Assembly (NCBI GenBank): GCA_964408805.1
Contig: CAYPAV010000010.1
Location: forward strand, 62,001-126,000
Source: CAYPAV01 sp964408805
GTDB taxonomy: Bacteria; Pseudomonadota; Alphaproteobacteria; UBA8366
Direction: 5' to 3'
Length of the DNA stretch: 64,000 bases
The position numbers and the translations under genes are program-made. This document shows, piece by piece, positions 8,116 to 17,009 of the stretch. Each line of letters starts with the position of its first letter. Within the stretch, counting starts at the first letter, position 1. Below the pieces are notes generated by a model that saw nothing but the letters and a program-made list of their open reading frames with translations, was not told where the DNA came from and made no database searches.

Positions 8116-9543
8116 ATGGCGATCGATTATCAGGAACGCATTCCCAACAACGTCGATTTGAGCGAGGATCGAGCACTTCAGCGCGCCTTGGAGCATTGGC
8201 AGCCGCGGTTTCTCGATTGGTGGAACGATCTCGGACCGGAGGGCTTTCAAGCCGCCGATGTCTATCTGCGGACGGCTGTCTCCGTCGATGCGGACGGCTG
8301 GGCCAGTTTCGGCAAGGTGAAAATGCCGGATTACCGCTGGGGCATCTTCCTGGCCGATGCCGAACCCGACCGCAAGATCGGTTTCGGCGACGAGTTCGGC
8401 AAGGATGCTTGGCAGCGCGTTCCCGGCGAACATCGCGCAACACTCCGCCGCCTGATCGTAACCCAGGGCGACACCGAACCCGCTTCGGTCGAGCAGCAGC
8501 GCCGGCTCGGTTTGATCTGTCCCTCGCTTTACGATCTTCGGAACCTGTTCCAGGTCAATGTCGAGGAGGCGCGCCATCTCTGGGCGATGGTGTATCTGCT
8601 GCACGCGCATTTCGGGCGCGACGGACGCGAGGAGGCCGAGGAACTTCTGCTCCGGCATTCCGGCGACGAAGACAACCCGCGAATTCTAGGCACCTTCAAC
8701 GAGCCGATCTCGGATTGGCTGAGCTTCTTCATGTTCACCTATTTCACCGATCGCGACGGCAAGTATCAGTTGATGAGCCTCGCGGAATCCGGTTTCGATC
8801 CCCTGGCGCGAACCTGCCGGTTCATGTTGACGGAGGAATCGCATCATATGTTCGTCGGCGAAACCGGGATCACCCGGGTCATTCGTCGGACGCTGGAGAA
8901 GATGAAGGAACTCGGCACCGACGATCCGGACCGGCTTCGCGAGCACGGCGTGATCGAGTTGCCGCTGGTGCAAAAATACATGAACTTCTGGTTCACCTCT
9001 TCGCTCGATCTCTTCGGCGCCGATCAGTCGTCGAACGCCGCCAGCTACTTCGCCGCCGGGCTGAAGGGTCGCCCCGACGAGGCGAGCTTCGAGGATCACA
9101 TCTGCCTGGATACGACCGAGACCTTGGAAGTGCCCGACGAGGCCGGCGGCATTCGGTTGGAGGAGATCGCCACCCGAAACGCGATGAACGAGGCGACCCG
9201 AGACGGCTATATCAAGGACGCCGGCGTTGGGGTCACGCGCTGGAACCGCGTGATCAAGCGTGCCGGTGTCGAGTTCGAATTGAAACTGCCGAGCAAGCGG
9301 TTCCGCCGTGAGATCGGCAGCTGGGCAGATGTGCCGACCGATCCCGATGGCAACCGAATCTCACAGGCCGAATACGATCGCGGGATCGCGTCCGCTTGGC
9401 TGCCTTCCGAGGCGGACCGGGCTTATGTTCACTCGCTGATGCGCCAGGTGACCGAGCCCGGCAAGATGGCGGATTGGATCGCGCCGCCGGATCGCGGCAT
9501 CAACAGTCAGGCAGTTGATTACGAGTACGTCTCGCTCGTCTGA
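8116..9543 (+). CDS. boxB: Benzoyl-CoA 2,3-epoxidase oxygenase subunit BoxB
   Basis: A 475-residue di-iron epoxidase, length as in Azoarcus BoxB (473). It starts at MAIDYQERIPNN after AAAGGGTATAGG. The di-iron ligands recalled from the Azoarcus structure (E120, E150, H153, D211, E240, H243) all appear here with a constant +1 offset: E121, E151 and H154 (EEARH), D212, E241 and H244 (EESHH). That makes an active oxygenase very likely. It uses O2 and electrons to form 2,3-epoxybenzoyl-CoA. The normal electron donor BoxA is missing nearby; see the flavodoxin at 4942. Confidence 0.96.
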   Translation: MAIDYQERIPNNVDLSEDRALQRALEHWQPRFLDWWNDLGPEGFQAADVYLRTAVSVDADGWASFGKVKMPDYRWGIFLADAEPDRKIGFGDEFGKDAWQRVPGEHRATLRRLIVTQGDTEPASVEQQRRLGLICPSLYDLRNLFQVNVEEARHLWAMVYLLHAHFGRDGREEAEELLLRHSGDEDNPRILGTFNEPISDWLSFFMFTYFTDRDGKYQLMSLAESGFDPLARTCRFMLTEESHHMFVGETGITRVIRRTLEKMKELGTDDPDRLREHGVIELPLVQKYMNFWFTSSLDLFGADQSSNAASYFAAGLKGRPDEASFEDHICLDTTETLEVPDEAGGIRLEEIATRNAMNEATRDGYIKDAGVGVTRWNRVIKRAGVEFELKLPSKRFRREIGSWADVPTDPDGNRISQAEYDRGIASAWLPSEADRAYVHSLMRQVTEPGKMADWIAPPDRGINSQAVDYEYVSLV

Positions 9544-9598
9544 TCCGGTCACGAATTCTTGGTTCCCGGAATCCGGGGCGGAGTGCTAGGTTGGCGCC

Positions 9599-10069
9599 AT
9601 GTTCGTAAGGATTTTCCTCGCCATTGCCGTCTTGGCCTTGTCCCTCGCCGTTACCGAGGCGCGGGCCGGTGACTGGATCAGTGTCGACGGACGCGATTGC
9701 GCGATCTGGAATCCCGACCCCTATGAAGGGCAGAAGGTCCGTTGGAGCGCGAAATGCGAGGGCGGCAAGGCGGTCGGGATCGGTGTTGCCCAATGGTACG
9801 TCGCCGAGCGGCCGCCGGATCTCTGCGAGTGCAGTTTCATCGCCGGCAAGGCCGAGGGCTCGGGCATCTACCGTTGGGCCGATGGCGTCCTCTATGTGGG
9901 CGACTTCAAGGGCGGCCTGATGATGGGGCAGGGCTATCTGAAATACCCCGACGGCGAGACCTATCGCGGCGGCATCAAGAACGGCATGCCGCACGGCAAG
10001 GGTCAGGTCATGTATCCGGACGAGACGATATTCGAGGGTGAATTCCGCGACGGCGCGGCCCTGAAATAA
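9599..10069 (+). CDS. Secreted MORN-repeat protein
   Basis: A 156-residue protein with a Sec signal ending near ALSLAVTEARA, then a short Cys-containing region (CAIWNP, CECSF) and about three MORN-type repeats (YRWADGVLYVGDFKGG, YPDGETYRGGIKNG, YPDETIFEGEFRDG). MORN repeats form short beta-hairpins, often binding lipids or scaffolding proteins. The protein is probably periplasmic or surface exposed. It stands between boxB and an SGNH hydrolase on the same strand with no clear functional link. Confidence 0.8.
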   Translation: MFVRIFLAIAVLALSLAVTEARAGDWISVDGRDCAIWNPDPYEGQKVRWSAKCEGGKAVGIGVAQWYVAERPPDLCECSFIAGKAEGSGIYRWADGVLYVGDFKGGLMMGQGYLKYPDGETYRGGIKNGMPHGKGQVMYPDETIFEGEFRDGAALK

Positions 10070-10112
10070 ACCGGGCTAAAAATGCGGGTCGCGCGACGGG
10101 AGGAGACGACCA

Positions 10113-11261
10113 ATGGATAATAGCGAGCATTGGGTCGGCACTTGGGCCGCATCGCCGGCGCCGAGCGAGGCCGGTATCGGCCTCGACAATCACACTTTGC
10201 GAATGACGCCTCGCATCAGTCTCGGCGGCGACAGTCTGCGGGTGCGGGTCTCGAACGCCTATGGTGCCGGGAACCTGGAGATCGGCGGCGCTTTCGTCGG
10301 AATTCGAGACAAAGGCCCGGCGATCGTGCCGGGATCGGAACGTAAACTCACCTTCGGCAATGTGGATTCGGTAACGGTTGCGGCGGGAGCGCTCGTTGTC
10401 AGCGATGCGGTCGAACTCGAGGTCCGACCGCTGGCCGACTTGGCGGTCTCGCTCTACCTGCCCGGCCAGATACCGACGGATTTCCGGATTACCGGGCGCT
10501 ATGCCCGGCAGACCAATTACATCTCACCGCCGGGAGATTTCGCAGCCGAGATCAACATGCCGGTCGGCAAGATCACCGATGAATGGTTCTTCGTTAGCGG
10601 CGTCGACGTGCTGGCATCGGAAGTGGCCGGCGGCGTGGTCGCCCTAGGCGACTCGCTGACCGACGCCAATATTTCGACCCACGACACCTATAGCCGCTGG
10701 CCCGACCAGCTTGCCCGGCGGTTGATCGAACGCGACGGCGGCCGGCCGCTAGGCGTGATGAACCAAGGCCTCGGCGGCAATCGGATATTGCACGATCTTC
10801 GCGGCGACAGCGGCCAGCGGCGGTTCGACCGGGACGTGCTGGCGCAGCCCGGCGTGACCCATGCCATCGTCATGCTTGGTACCAACGATCTTCGCAACCG
10901 CATCGCCAAGCCGGAACAGGAGGCCACGGCCGATAAGATGATCGCCGGTCTTCGCCAGATGGCGTTGCGGGCGCGGGGACATGGCGTCAAATTCATCGCC
11001 GCCACCCTGACACCGTTCGGCAACGAGACGTTCCTGCCCGGTGCCTGGAACCCGGTGCGCGAGGGCCATCGCACCGCGTTCAACGATTGGATCCGCCAAA
11101 GCAACGACGTGGACGGCGTCGCCGATTTCGACGCCGCATTGCGCGATCCCGACTGTCCGACTCAGATGCTGCCGATCTACGATTGCGGCGACGGGCTACA
11201 TCCGAGCGATCTCGGATATTGCCGGATGGGCGACGCGATCGACTTGGCGCTGTTCGACTAA
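10113..11261 (+). CDS. SGNH/GDSL-family hydrolase (esterase/lipase)
   Basis: A 382-residue enzyme with a strong ribosome site (GGGAGGAG) before ATG 10113. The SGNH blocks are in order: block I VALGDSLTD near 180 (catalytic Ser), block II Gly in GLGGNRIL, block III Asn in MLGTNDLR, block V DGLHPSDLGY (catalytic Asp and His). The N-terminal 170 residues form a beta-rich domain, as in rhamnogalacturonan acetylesterase-like and related GDSL proteins. No signal peptide is evident. The substrate cannot be told from the sequence. Confidence 0.88.
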   Translation: MDNSEHWVGTWAASPAPSEAGIGLDNHTLRMTPRISLGGDSLRVRVSNAYGAGNLEIGGAFVGIRDKGPAIVPGSERKLTFGNVDSVTVAAGALVVSDAVELEVRPLADLAVSLYLPGQIPTDFRITGRYARQTNYISPPGDFAAEINMPVGKITDEWFFVSGVDVLASEVAGGVVALGDSLTDANISTHDTYSRWPDQLARRLIERDGGRPLGVMNQGLGGNRILHDLRGDSGQRRFDRDVLAQPGVTHAIVMLGTNDLRNRIAKPEQEATADKMIAGLRQMALRARGHGVKFIAATLTPFGNETFLPGAWNPVREGHRTAFNDWIRQSNDVDGVADFDAALRDPDCPTQMLPIYDCGDGLHPSDLGYCRMGDAIDLALFD

Positions 11262-11264
11262 GGA

Positions 11265-12059
11265 CTAAAGGCTCTGCCCGCCGTCCAGCATGATCGTTTG
11301 CCCCGTCATGTAGTCGGACGCACTGGAGGCCAGGTAGAGCGCCAGATATCCGACTTCCTTGAGGCGCCCGGTCCGCCCGAGCGGCACCTCCCGCTTGGCC
11401 CGTTCTTCCGAATTGCGCACCCGCTCGGCGCCGCCCGTGACGATGTCGGGAAAGAGGCCGGGAGCGATGCAGTTCACTTGGATGCCATGCGGCGCCCATT
11501 CGAGCGCTTGCGCCCGCGTGAAACCCGCCAGCGCCGTCTTTGCCGTGGTATACAGAACCATTTCGCCGCCACCCTGATGGCCGGTCCACGATGAAATGTT
11601 GATCACCTTGCCGGAGCCTCGCGCCAGCATATGCGGCCCGACCGCGCGCGTGCACAGCAGGGCTTCGGTCAGGTTGATGTCCATGATGAAATCGAGCTCG
11701 TCGTCGGGAATCGGCTCGCCCGCATTCTCCCCATCCGGCAAGCCGACCAATGGTATGCGAATGGAATCGCCGAGCGCGTTGACCGGCACGTCGATGCGGC
11801 CGAACTTGGTCAGAACATCGTCGACCACCTGCTGGGCGCCGTCGGCATTGGTGACGTCGCCGATTGCGGGAACGACGGTCCGGCCCGTTTCGGCCGCCAG
11901 TTCCGAAGCAACACCCGGGGCGTATTTGTCGGTCAGGGCGTTGATCGCGACATCGGCCCCGGCTTCGGCAAGAACCTGCGCAATGCCCTTGCCGATTCCC
12001 CGGCCGGCCCCGGTGACGAGGACGATCTGATCGGTAATATCGAACACGGTGGGAATCAT
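11265..12059 (-). CDS. SDR family oxidoreductase
   Basis: A 264-residue classical short-chain dehydrogenase. The Rossmann motif TGAGRGIG is at about residues 16-23, followed by NALGDS (NNAG variant), catalytic Ser in INISSWTG and Tyr-x-x-x-Lys in YTTAKTAL. NCIAPGLFPD is the usual PG loop. NAD(P)-dependent oxidation or reduction of a hydroxyl or keto group is expected. It lies 9 bases downstream of the LLM oxidoreductase gene, ending a four-gene minus-strand operon. Confidence 0.9.
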   Translation of the reverse strand: MIPTVFDITDQIVLVTGAGRGIGKGIAQVLAEAGADVAINALTDKYAPGVASELAAETGRTVVPAIGDVTNADGAQQVVDDVLTKFGRIDVPVNALGDSIRIPLVGLPDGENAGEPIPDDELDFIMDINLTEALLCTRAVGPHMLARGSGKVINISSWTGHQGGGEMVLYTTAKTALAGFTRAQALEWAPHGIQVNCIAPGLFPDIVTGGAERVRNSEERAKREVPLGRTGRLKEVGYLALYLASSASDYMTGQTIMLDGGQSL

Positions 12060-12068
12060 GATCCTGCC

Positions 12069-13163
12069 TCACTCCGCCGCCGTCGCGGTCGCGGATGTGT
12101 CCCAAGATTTGAGAACCGGCAGCACTTCCTTGGCGAAGAGCTTCAGGCCCCTTTCGGAAACCTCCAAGGGAGTCCCGCCGAAACGGAAGGAGACGTTGAG
12201 TTCGAAGTCGCCGACCGTCTTTCGCCGTTCCTCGAGTCCGCGCAAAATCTTGTCGGGGGTGCCCCAGCTCGCGGCCTTCATGAAACCGTCAACGGCACCC
12301 TCGAGCCCGGTCTGCCGGGCGATCTCGGCTTTCTGCTGGTAGGCGTCGTATCCCTTCACCGTCTTGAAGTGCTCTCCCAGGAATTCGTAGTGGTAGAAAT
12401 TGCTCTCGACGAACATGCCCTGGAAATTCCGCGCCTCCGCCTCGGTCGCCTCGAGATCGGTGCCGCAGACGCAGAAATCCGTCAGCATGACGAGGGGTGG
12501 CTCGGTGTCGTGGTATTTGCGGTGGAGATCCCGCCCGTGCTCGATGACGGGTGCCCGCAACTCCCAGGGCCGGTCGGCGAACATCACCATATGGGCGCCG
12601 AGCTTGGCGGCGGAATCGACCGAGTCCTCGCTGGACGCCACGGCATAGATACGGTCGTCGAAGGAATGCTGGGGCCGCGGTCGGATCTCGGTCCGCGGCT
12701 GCTTGTAAAAGGGACCATCGCCCTCGATGAAGCCGGTCTCGAGCGCCTTGATGATCATCGGCGCCGCCTCGTCGAAGCGGCCGCGCGACTCGTCCATGCT
12801 CAAGCGGAAGGCCTCGAATTCGCGTCTTGCCAAGCCGCGCCCCATGCCGAAGCGAAGCCGGCCCTTACTCAACAGATCGAGCACGGCGATATTCTCGGCG
12901 ACGCGAAGCGGATCGTGCCAGGGCAAGATGACGGCGGCGGTGCCGACATCGATGTCCGGATGGCGCGCCGTCAGATAGCTCATCAGGTTCATGTTGTCGG
13001 GCACGAAGGAGTAATCGTTGAAATGGTGCTCGGCCGACCAGAGACAGTCGAACCCGGAATCGGCGGCCAGCGCGGCCAACCGGAGTTCCTCCTCCCAAAC
13101 GCGGGCGTCGGAGCAGTCGTCCCAGCCGTAACTGGTGAAAATCATCATCATGCCGACATCCAT
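12069..13163 (-). CDS. LLM class flavin-dependent oxidoreductase
   Basis: A 364-residue luciferase-like TIM-barrel oxidoreductase. MDVGMMMIFTSYGWDD was chosen as the start (ATG at 13163); the reading frame is open upstream without family similarity. Typical features are WSAEHHFNDYS, VGTAAVILPWHDPLRVAENIAVLD and RLRFGMGRGLARREFEAF. It probably uses FMN with O2 as a monooxygenase. It is the third gene in the operon, between a second LLM gene and an SDR. Confidence 0.88.
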   Translation of the reverse strand: MDVGMMMIFTSYGWDDCSDARVWEEELRLAALAADSGFDCLWSAEHHFNDYSFVPDNMNLMSYLTARHPDIDVGTAAVILPWHDPLRVAENIAVLDLLSKGRLRFGMGRGLARREFEAFRLSMDESRGRFDEAAPMIIKALETGFIEGDGPFYKQPRTEIRPRPQHSFDDRIYAVASSEDSVDSAAKLGAHMVMFADRPWELRAPVIEHGRDLHRKYHDTEPPLVMLTDFCVCGTDLEATEAEARNFQGMFVESNFYHYEFLGEHFKTVKGYDAYQQKAEIARQTGLEGAVDGFMKAASWGTPDKILRGLEERRKTVGDFELNVSFRFGGTPLEVSERGLKLFAKEVLPVLKSWDTSATATAAE

Positions 13164-13268
13164 CGGGCGTCTCCTTCGTTCGTTTTCGTTAGGTCGTGCT
13201 GGAAATGCTTTCACGGGCGGCAAGCAGCCGCAAGCGACTTTTCCACCCGGTCGCGGCCGACCGGCCGT

Positions 13269-14165
13269 TCACAATTTTGGCCATACCCGTTGCATGAAAT
13301 AGGACATGGCGTCGGTGTGAAGATCCACATCCGGGCCACCGACACTGACGACAACCTCGTCCAGCCCGGCCGATCGATAGGCCCGGAGGGTTTCGGCGAT
13401 ATCGTCGTCGGTCCCGGTGAGGGCGGTCCGATCTTGCTTGGGAGCGCTCGGCGCCGTGCCGGTAAACTCCATTGGCAGGGTCAGGGAATAATGCAGCGCT
13501 GACGGGTCCCGGCCCGCAGCCTCGGTCCGTCGAATGATCTCGAGGCGGCCTTCCGCGAATTGGCTTGGCGATTGGCGCAAGGTGTGCCAGCCATCACCGA
13601 ACCGCGCCACACGTCTGTGGGCGGCGGCACTCGATCCGCCGATCAAGAGGGGCGGGTAGGGGCGCTGCAGGGGTTTTGGCGAAAATTTCAGCCCGTTGTA
13701 TCGATAAAACTCGCCGGAAAATTCGGGTGTGTCTTGGGTCCAGAGCGCTTGCAGGGCGCCGAGGATCTCGTCCGTCCGCTTGCCGCGCGTGGTGAAATCG
13801 ACACCGAGGTTTTCGAACTCGTCCCGTGTCAACGCAACGCCGACCCCAAGCGCCACCCGCCCTCGGGAGAGTTGGTCCAAGGTGGCGACCATCTTGCCGA
13901 GGCGCGCCGGGTCGTGCCAGGGCAAGACCAGCACCGACGTGCCCAGTCGCACCCTTTCCGTGGCGACGGCGATCGCGGTCAGCACCGTCAACGCGTCGTG
14001 ATAGGGTTTGTCGCCAAGGCGCTCCGCTACATAGGTGGAATGAAACAGGTGTTCGCGAACCCAGACGCTGGAATACCCCAGCTCTTCCGCCGCGACGGCG
14101 ATCGCGACGAGATCGTTCGGGTCTTCGACGCCGTGGTTATTGGGAATGCCGAATCCGACCTTCAT
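13269..14165 (-). CDS. LLM class (TIGR03619-like) flavin/F420-type oxidoreductase
   Basis: A 298-residue protein starting at MKVGFGIPNNHGVEDP. The same open frame runs upstream to 15053, but that part overlaps the SDR gene and is not homologous. Visible LLM motifs are WVREHLFHS, LGTSVLVLPWHDPARLGKMVATLD and RVALGVGVALTRDEFENLG, and the C-terminal domain has LLIGGSSAAAHRRVARFGDGWH. The shorter length and Gly-rich GGSS stretch fit the F420-type subfamily, though the cofactor is uncertain. It is the second gene of the operon, 56 bases after the SDR. Confidence 0.87.
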   Translation of the reverse strand: MKVGFGIPNNHGVEDPNDLVAIAVAAEELGYSSVWVREHLFHSTYVAERLGDKPYHDALTVLTAIAVATERVRLGTSVLVLPWHDPARLGKMVATLDQLSRGRVALGVGVALTRDEFENLGVDFTTRGKRTDEILGALQALWTQDTPEFSGEFYRYNGLKFSPKPLQRPYPPLLIGGSSAAAHRRVARFGDGWHTLRQSPSQFAEGRLEIIRRTEAAGRDPSALHYSLTLPMEFTGTAPSAPKQDRTALTGTDDDIAETLRAYRSAGLDEVVVSVGGPDVDLHTDAMSYFMQRVWPKL

Positions 14166-14221
14166 GACGGGGTTCCTCCGAGGATTTATTACCGAAAATC
14201 GAACTGGGCTTCGTCGCCGGC

Positions 14222-15007
14222 TCAGATAACCAGCGACTTGCTTCCGTCCACCACCAGGGCCGAGCCATTCACATAGGTCGCGCGCTTGCTCACCAAGAAG
14301 CAGACTGCGTCCGCGATGTCGGCGACGGTGCCCATGCGATTGGATGGGATCGTGCCTACAAGATCGCTCAGGATCGCTTCCGTCGTGGTGCCTTGCGCCG
14401 CCGCGCTCGCCTCCAAGAGGCCGTCCGAGCGGGCGGTTTGAATGCGCCCCGGCGCCAGACTGTTCACGCGGATGCCCATGGGCCCCAGTTCCATCGAAAG
14501 TTCCTTGCTGAACATCCGAACGGCGGCATTGCAGGCACTGCCGGGCGTGTGCAGCGGCACGGCTTGCTGGGTCGCACCCGTTATGTTGACGATGACGCCG
14601 GCCCCGCGTTTCCGCATATGCGGGATCGCCTCCCGCGTACAGCGGATGTAGCCGTGCAGTTTGCCGTCGATCGCATCCACAAAGGCCTCGTCCGGCAGAT
14701 CGAGAAAGGCGCCGAAGGCGGAGGCACCGGCATTGTTGACAAGAATATCGATTCCGCCGAGGCGCTCGGCGGCCTCGTTGACGAAGCCCTCGCAACCCTC
14801 GAGCGTTCGCATATCCGCGGGGATCGCCACGATCTCGGCACGGGTCTCGCGCGCGATGCGCTCGGCCGTCGCCTCGAGCTTGGACGCGGTCCGCGCGCAA
14901 ATGGCAACCCGTGCTCCCTCCGCCGCAAGCGCTTGGGCCACCCCCTCGCCGATGCCTTCGCTGGCCCCCGTGACCAGTGCTATTCTGCCTTCGATGCCGA
15001 GATCCAT
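14222..15007 (-). CDS. SDR family oxidoreductase
   Basis: A 261-residue classical SDR starting at ATG 15007 (MDLGIEGRIALVTG), preceded by GGGGAG at a good distance; a GTG at 15022 is also in frame. It has the TGASEGIG nucleotide loop, NNAGASAFG, NITGATQQA (Thr in place of the usual first Ser), TPGSACNAAVRMF (Asn-x-x-x-Val region where YxxxK is expected) and NSLAPGRI. The usual catalytic Tyr and Lys are not evident (S..C in place of Y..K), so catalysis may differ from a standard SDR. It is the first gene of the four-gene operon. Confidence 0.85.
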   Translation of the reverse strand: MDLGIEGRIALVTGASEGIGEGVAQALAAEGARVAICARTASKLEATAERIARETRAEIVAIPADMRTLEGCEGFVNEAAERLGGIDILVNNAGASAFGAFLDLPDEAFVDAIDGKLHGYIRCTREAIPHMRKRGAGVIVNITGATQQAVPLHTPGSACNAAVRMFSKELSMELGPMGIRVNSLAPGRIQTARSDGLLEASAAAQGTTTEAILSDLVGTIPSNRMGTVADIADAVCFLVSKRATYVNGSALVVDGSKSLVI

Positions 15008-15146
15008 TTCCGTGCTCCCCACCGCGATGCCGTTTAATAGCTGCGGAATTCACTCTGTAAGTTTAGCGGGGGCGATTTTGACCAAGCTGGGCAGCGGTGA
15101 ACAGGGCAATCGAAAGGGGTGGCTCCGGCTTGACCGGGGAGAACCT

Positions 15147-15284
15147 ATGGCTGATGAAGGGATCATTCGGGGGCTCTCGGCAATTCTCGCAACGGATATC
15201 GCGGGTTATACCCGTCTGAAGGTCGGCGCTGTACGGGAGCTCGGGAAGCTCGAATTCAGATCGATGAACTTTCCTATGGATTGA
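15147..15284 (+). pseudogene. Remnant of a class III adenylate/guanylate cyclase-type gene
   Basis: A 45-codon open frame begins MADEGIIRGLSAILATDIAGYTRL, which looks like the start of the many alphaproteobacterial adenylate cyclases that open with RRLSAILAADVVGYSRLM. After that the sequence (KVGAVRELGKLEFR) no longer resembles a cyclase and stops at 15282-15284. It directly precedes the TauE gene. It is most simply a decayed or deleted cyclase gene whose first 25 codons survive; it may still be translated as a leader. Confidence 0.5.
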
Positions 15285-15287
15285 AGG

Positions 15288-16037
15288 ATGGAAGAGCTGG
15301 CGACAGTGACGATCCTGACGGTGGCGGTTGCTCTGGGTGCGGCCGGCCTCGTCAAGGGTCTTGCAGGAGTCGGACTACCTCTCCTCGCGGTACCGCTGAT
15401 GGCGCTGTCGATCGACCTCGTGCTCGCGGTCGCGCTGATGCCGATCTCCTTGTTGATCACCAACCTCTGGCAGGTCGCGTCCAGCCGTCACGTGCTCCCG
15501 GCTTCGCGCCGCTTTTGGCCGATGATATTATTGCTCCCGGTCGGCGCCGTGCTCGGCGTCAAGTTCCTGGCCGAAGCCGATCCAAGGGTATTGAGCGCGA
15601 TCGTCGGCGGCGCCGTGATCACCGCATCGCTGCTCATGCAATTTCAACCCGATTGGCAGCTGCCCAAGCGCCTCGAGCATGCCGTCGGACCCGTGGCCGG
15701 ATTCGCCTCGGGGCTGCTCGGCGGCGTCAGCGCGATGTTCTCGCCGCCGCTGATCCTGTTTCTGGTCTCGCTCAGACTGGAAAAGGAGCAGTTCGTCGGC
15801 GCCATCGGGCTGATGTTCGTCGCCGGGGTGATCCCGATGGTCGTGGCACTCGGCCTTTTTGAGGTGCTGTCGGCGGAGGGCTTCCTGTGGTCCGCGCTTG
15901 CGGCGATCCCGGTGTTCCTGGGCCAGCTCGCGGGCCAACTCCTGCGCCGGCGCATCCCGGAGAAGCCGTTTCGTCTGTTGGTGTTGATCCTGCTGCTTGC
16001 GAGCGGCCTCAACCTCATTCGCCAGGCGTTCGCGTAG
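15288..16037 (+). CDS. Sulfite exporter TauE/SafE family permease
   Basis: A 249-residue membrane protein with about eight hydrophobic segments in two repeats. The first opens with LGAAGLVKGLAGVGLPLLAVPLM and the second with VAGFASGLLGGVSAMFSPPLILFLV, the internal duplication typical of TauE/SafE. The family exports sulfite, sulfoacetate or other small anions. A sulfur-oxidation locus is 10 kb away, but there is no direct linkage, so the substrate is unknown. ATG 15288 is preceded by TTGAAGG and starts 3 bases after the cyclase remnant. Confidence 0.88.
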   Translation: MEELATVTILTVAVALGAAGLVKGLAGVGLPLLAVPLMALSIDLVLAVALMPISLLITNLWQVASSRHVLPASRRFWPMILLLPVGAVLGVKFLAEADPRVLSAIVGGAVITASLLMQFQPDWQLPKRLEHAVGPVAGFASGLLGGVSAMFSPPLILFLVSLRLEKEQFVGAIGLMFVAGVIPMVVALGLFEVLSAEGFLWSALAAIPVFLGQLAGQLLRRRIPEKPFRLLVLILLLASGLNLIRQAFA

Positions 16038-16073
16038 TGCGACCAGCCTTCGGTCAGCCCTAATCGAACATGA

Positions 16074-16958
16074 TTACCGCACCGGCGGCATCCATTGGCC
16101 CAGCCAAGACAGCGTTTCCTCCATCACCTTGTCGAAGCCGTCTCCAACATAGGCGCCCCAATGGCCCAGCCGGCGGGGCAGCCAGATTAGCTTTTTCGGC
16201 TCCTTGGCCTCTGCAAAAGCTTCGACCGTCTCTTCGTTCGGTACGATCTGGTCTCGCTCCACCGCCAACATCAATAGCGGTCGGGGACTGACGCGATGGA
16301 TAACGCTCTGTGGATCATGCTCCATCACGGCCTCGGCCGTGTCGAGCGTTATGCTCCTCGGCAGATTGGGGACCTCGGCCCAATGCTCGCGAATGAACGG
16401 CACCGTTTGATCATCAACCGGCATGATCTCGAACGGATTGACGTCCGTCGTTTTCCCGGTCAGCACGCGGCTCCTGCGGTCTTCCTCGATGCGATCAAGG
16501 AGTTGGTTCCATTGCTCCGGTCCACGCAGGCCGCGCATCCAGCGTTCGCCACGCATGACGGCGATATTGGCGATCACGCATTGAACGCGCCGATCGAACG
16601 CCGCCGCGCAGACCGCATTGCCGCCGCCAAAGCTGGTGCCCCATAGGGCGACACGCTCCGGCTCGACCTCCGATCTCGTTTGGGCATAGGAAATGGCGGC
16701 GCGAATGTCTTGAATTTGCTCGTAGGGATTTATTCTGCCTCTGGGGGTGCCGCCGCTGTCGCCGAAGTAGCGGTAGTCGAAAGCGAGGGCGTGATATCCG
16801 GCTTCGGACAATCTCCTGCCCACATCGGGCATGACCATCCCTTTTACCCCGGTAAAGCCGTGGCAAAGCACCACGACCGGATTATTGCCGCCGGGTGCGG
16901 CATACCAGTCACCGATGATTTCGAGACCCTGGCTGTAAAATTTGATCGTTTCAGACAT
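16074..16958 (-). CDS. Alpha/beta hydrolase (dienelactone/acyl-ester type)
   Basis: A 294-residue hydrolase starting at MSETIKFYSQGLEIIGDW. It has an oxyanion HG motif (LCHGFTGVKG), the nucleophile elbow GTSFGGG (Ser near 110), a late Asp (VERDQIV) and a catalytic His in RLGHWGAYVG. The LAFDYRYFGDSGG stretch is typical of the YcjY/UPF0227-like alpha/beta hydrolases. It is cytoplasmic with no signal sequence. It lies tail-to-tail with TauE and is downstream of the FAH-family gene (51-base gap). Confidence 0.85.
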   Translation of the reverse strand: MSETIKFYSQGLEIIGDWYAAPGGNNPVVVLCHGFTGVKGMVMPDVGRRLSEAGYHALAFDYRYFGDSGGTPRGRINPYEQIQDIRAAISYAQTRSEVEPERVALWGTSFGGGNAVCAAAFDRRVQCVIANIAVMRGERWMRGLRGPEQWNQLLDRIEEDRRSRVLTGKTTDVNPFEIMPVDDQTVPFIREHWAEVPNLPRSITLDTAEAVMEHDPQSVIHRVSPRPLLMLAVERDQIVPNEETVEAFAEAKEPKKLIWLPRRLGHWGAYVGDGFDKVMEETLSWLGQWMPPVR

Positions 16959-17009
16959 TGCATCCGTTCCCTCAACTGCAAGGCGCATAACGACGCACTC
17001 AATCGCCCC

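Noticed and set aside
5454..8117. An 887-codon open frame on the minus strand across boxR and boxC
   Set aside because: It is fully antisense to two well-supported genes, rich in Arg/Gly/Asp as expected of shadow frames in GC-rich DNA, and shows no known domain.
14166..15053. Extension of the LLM gene frame upstream to 15,053
   Set aside because: It overlaps a conserved SDR gene and the LLM fold clearly begins at MKVGFGIP.
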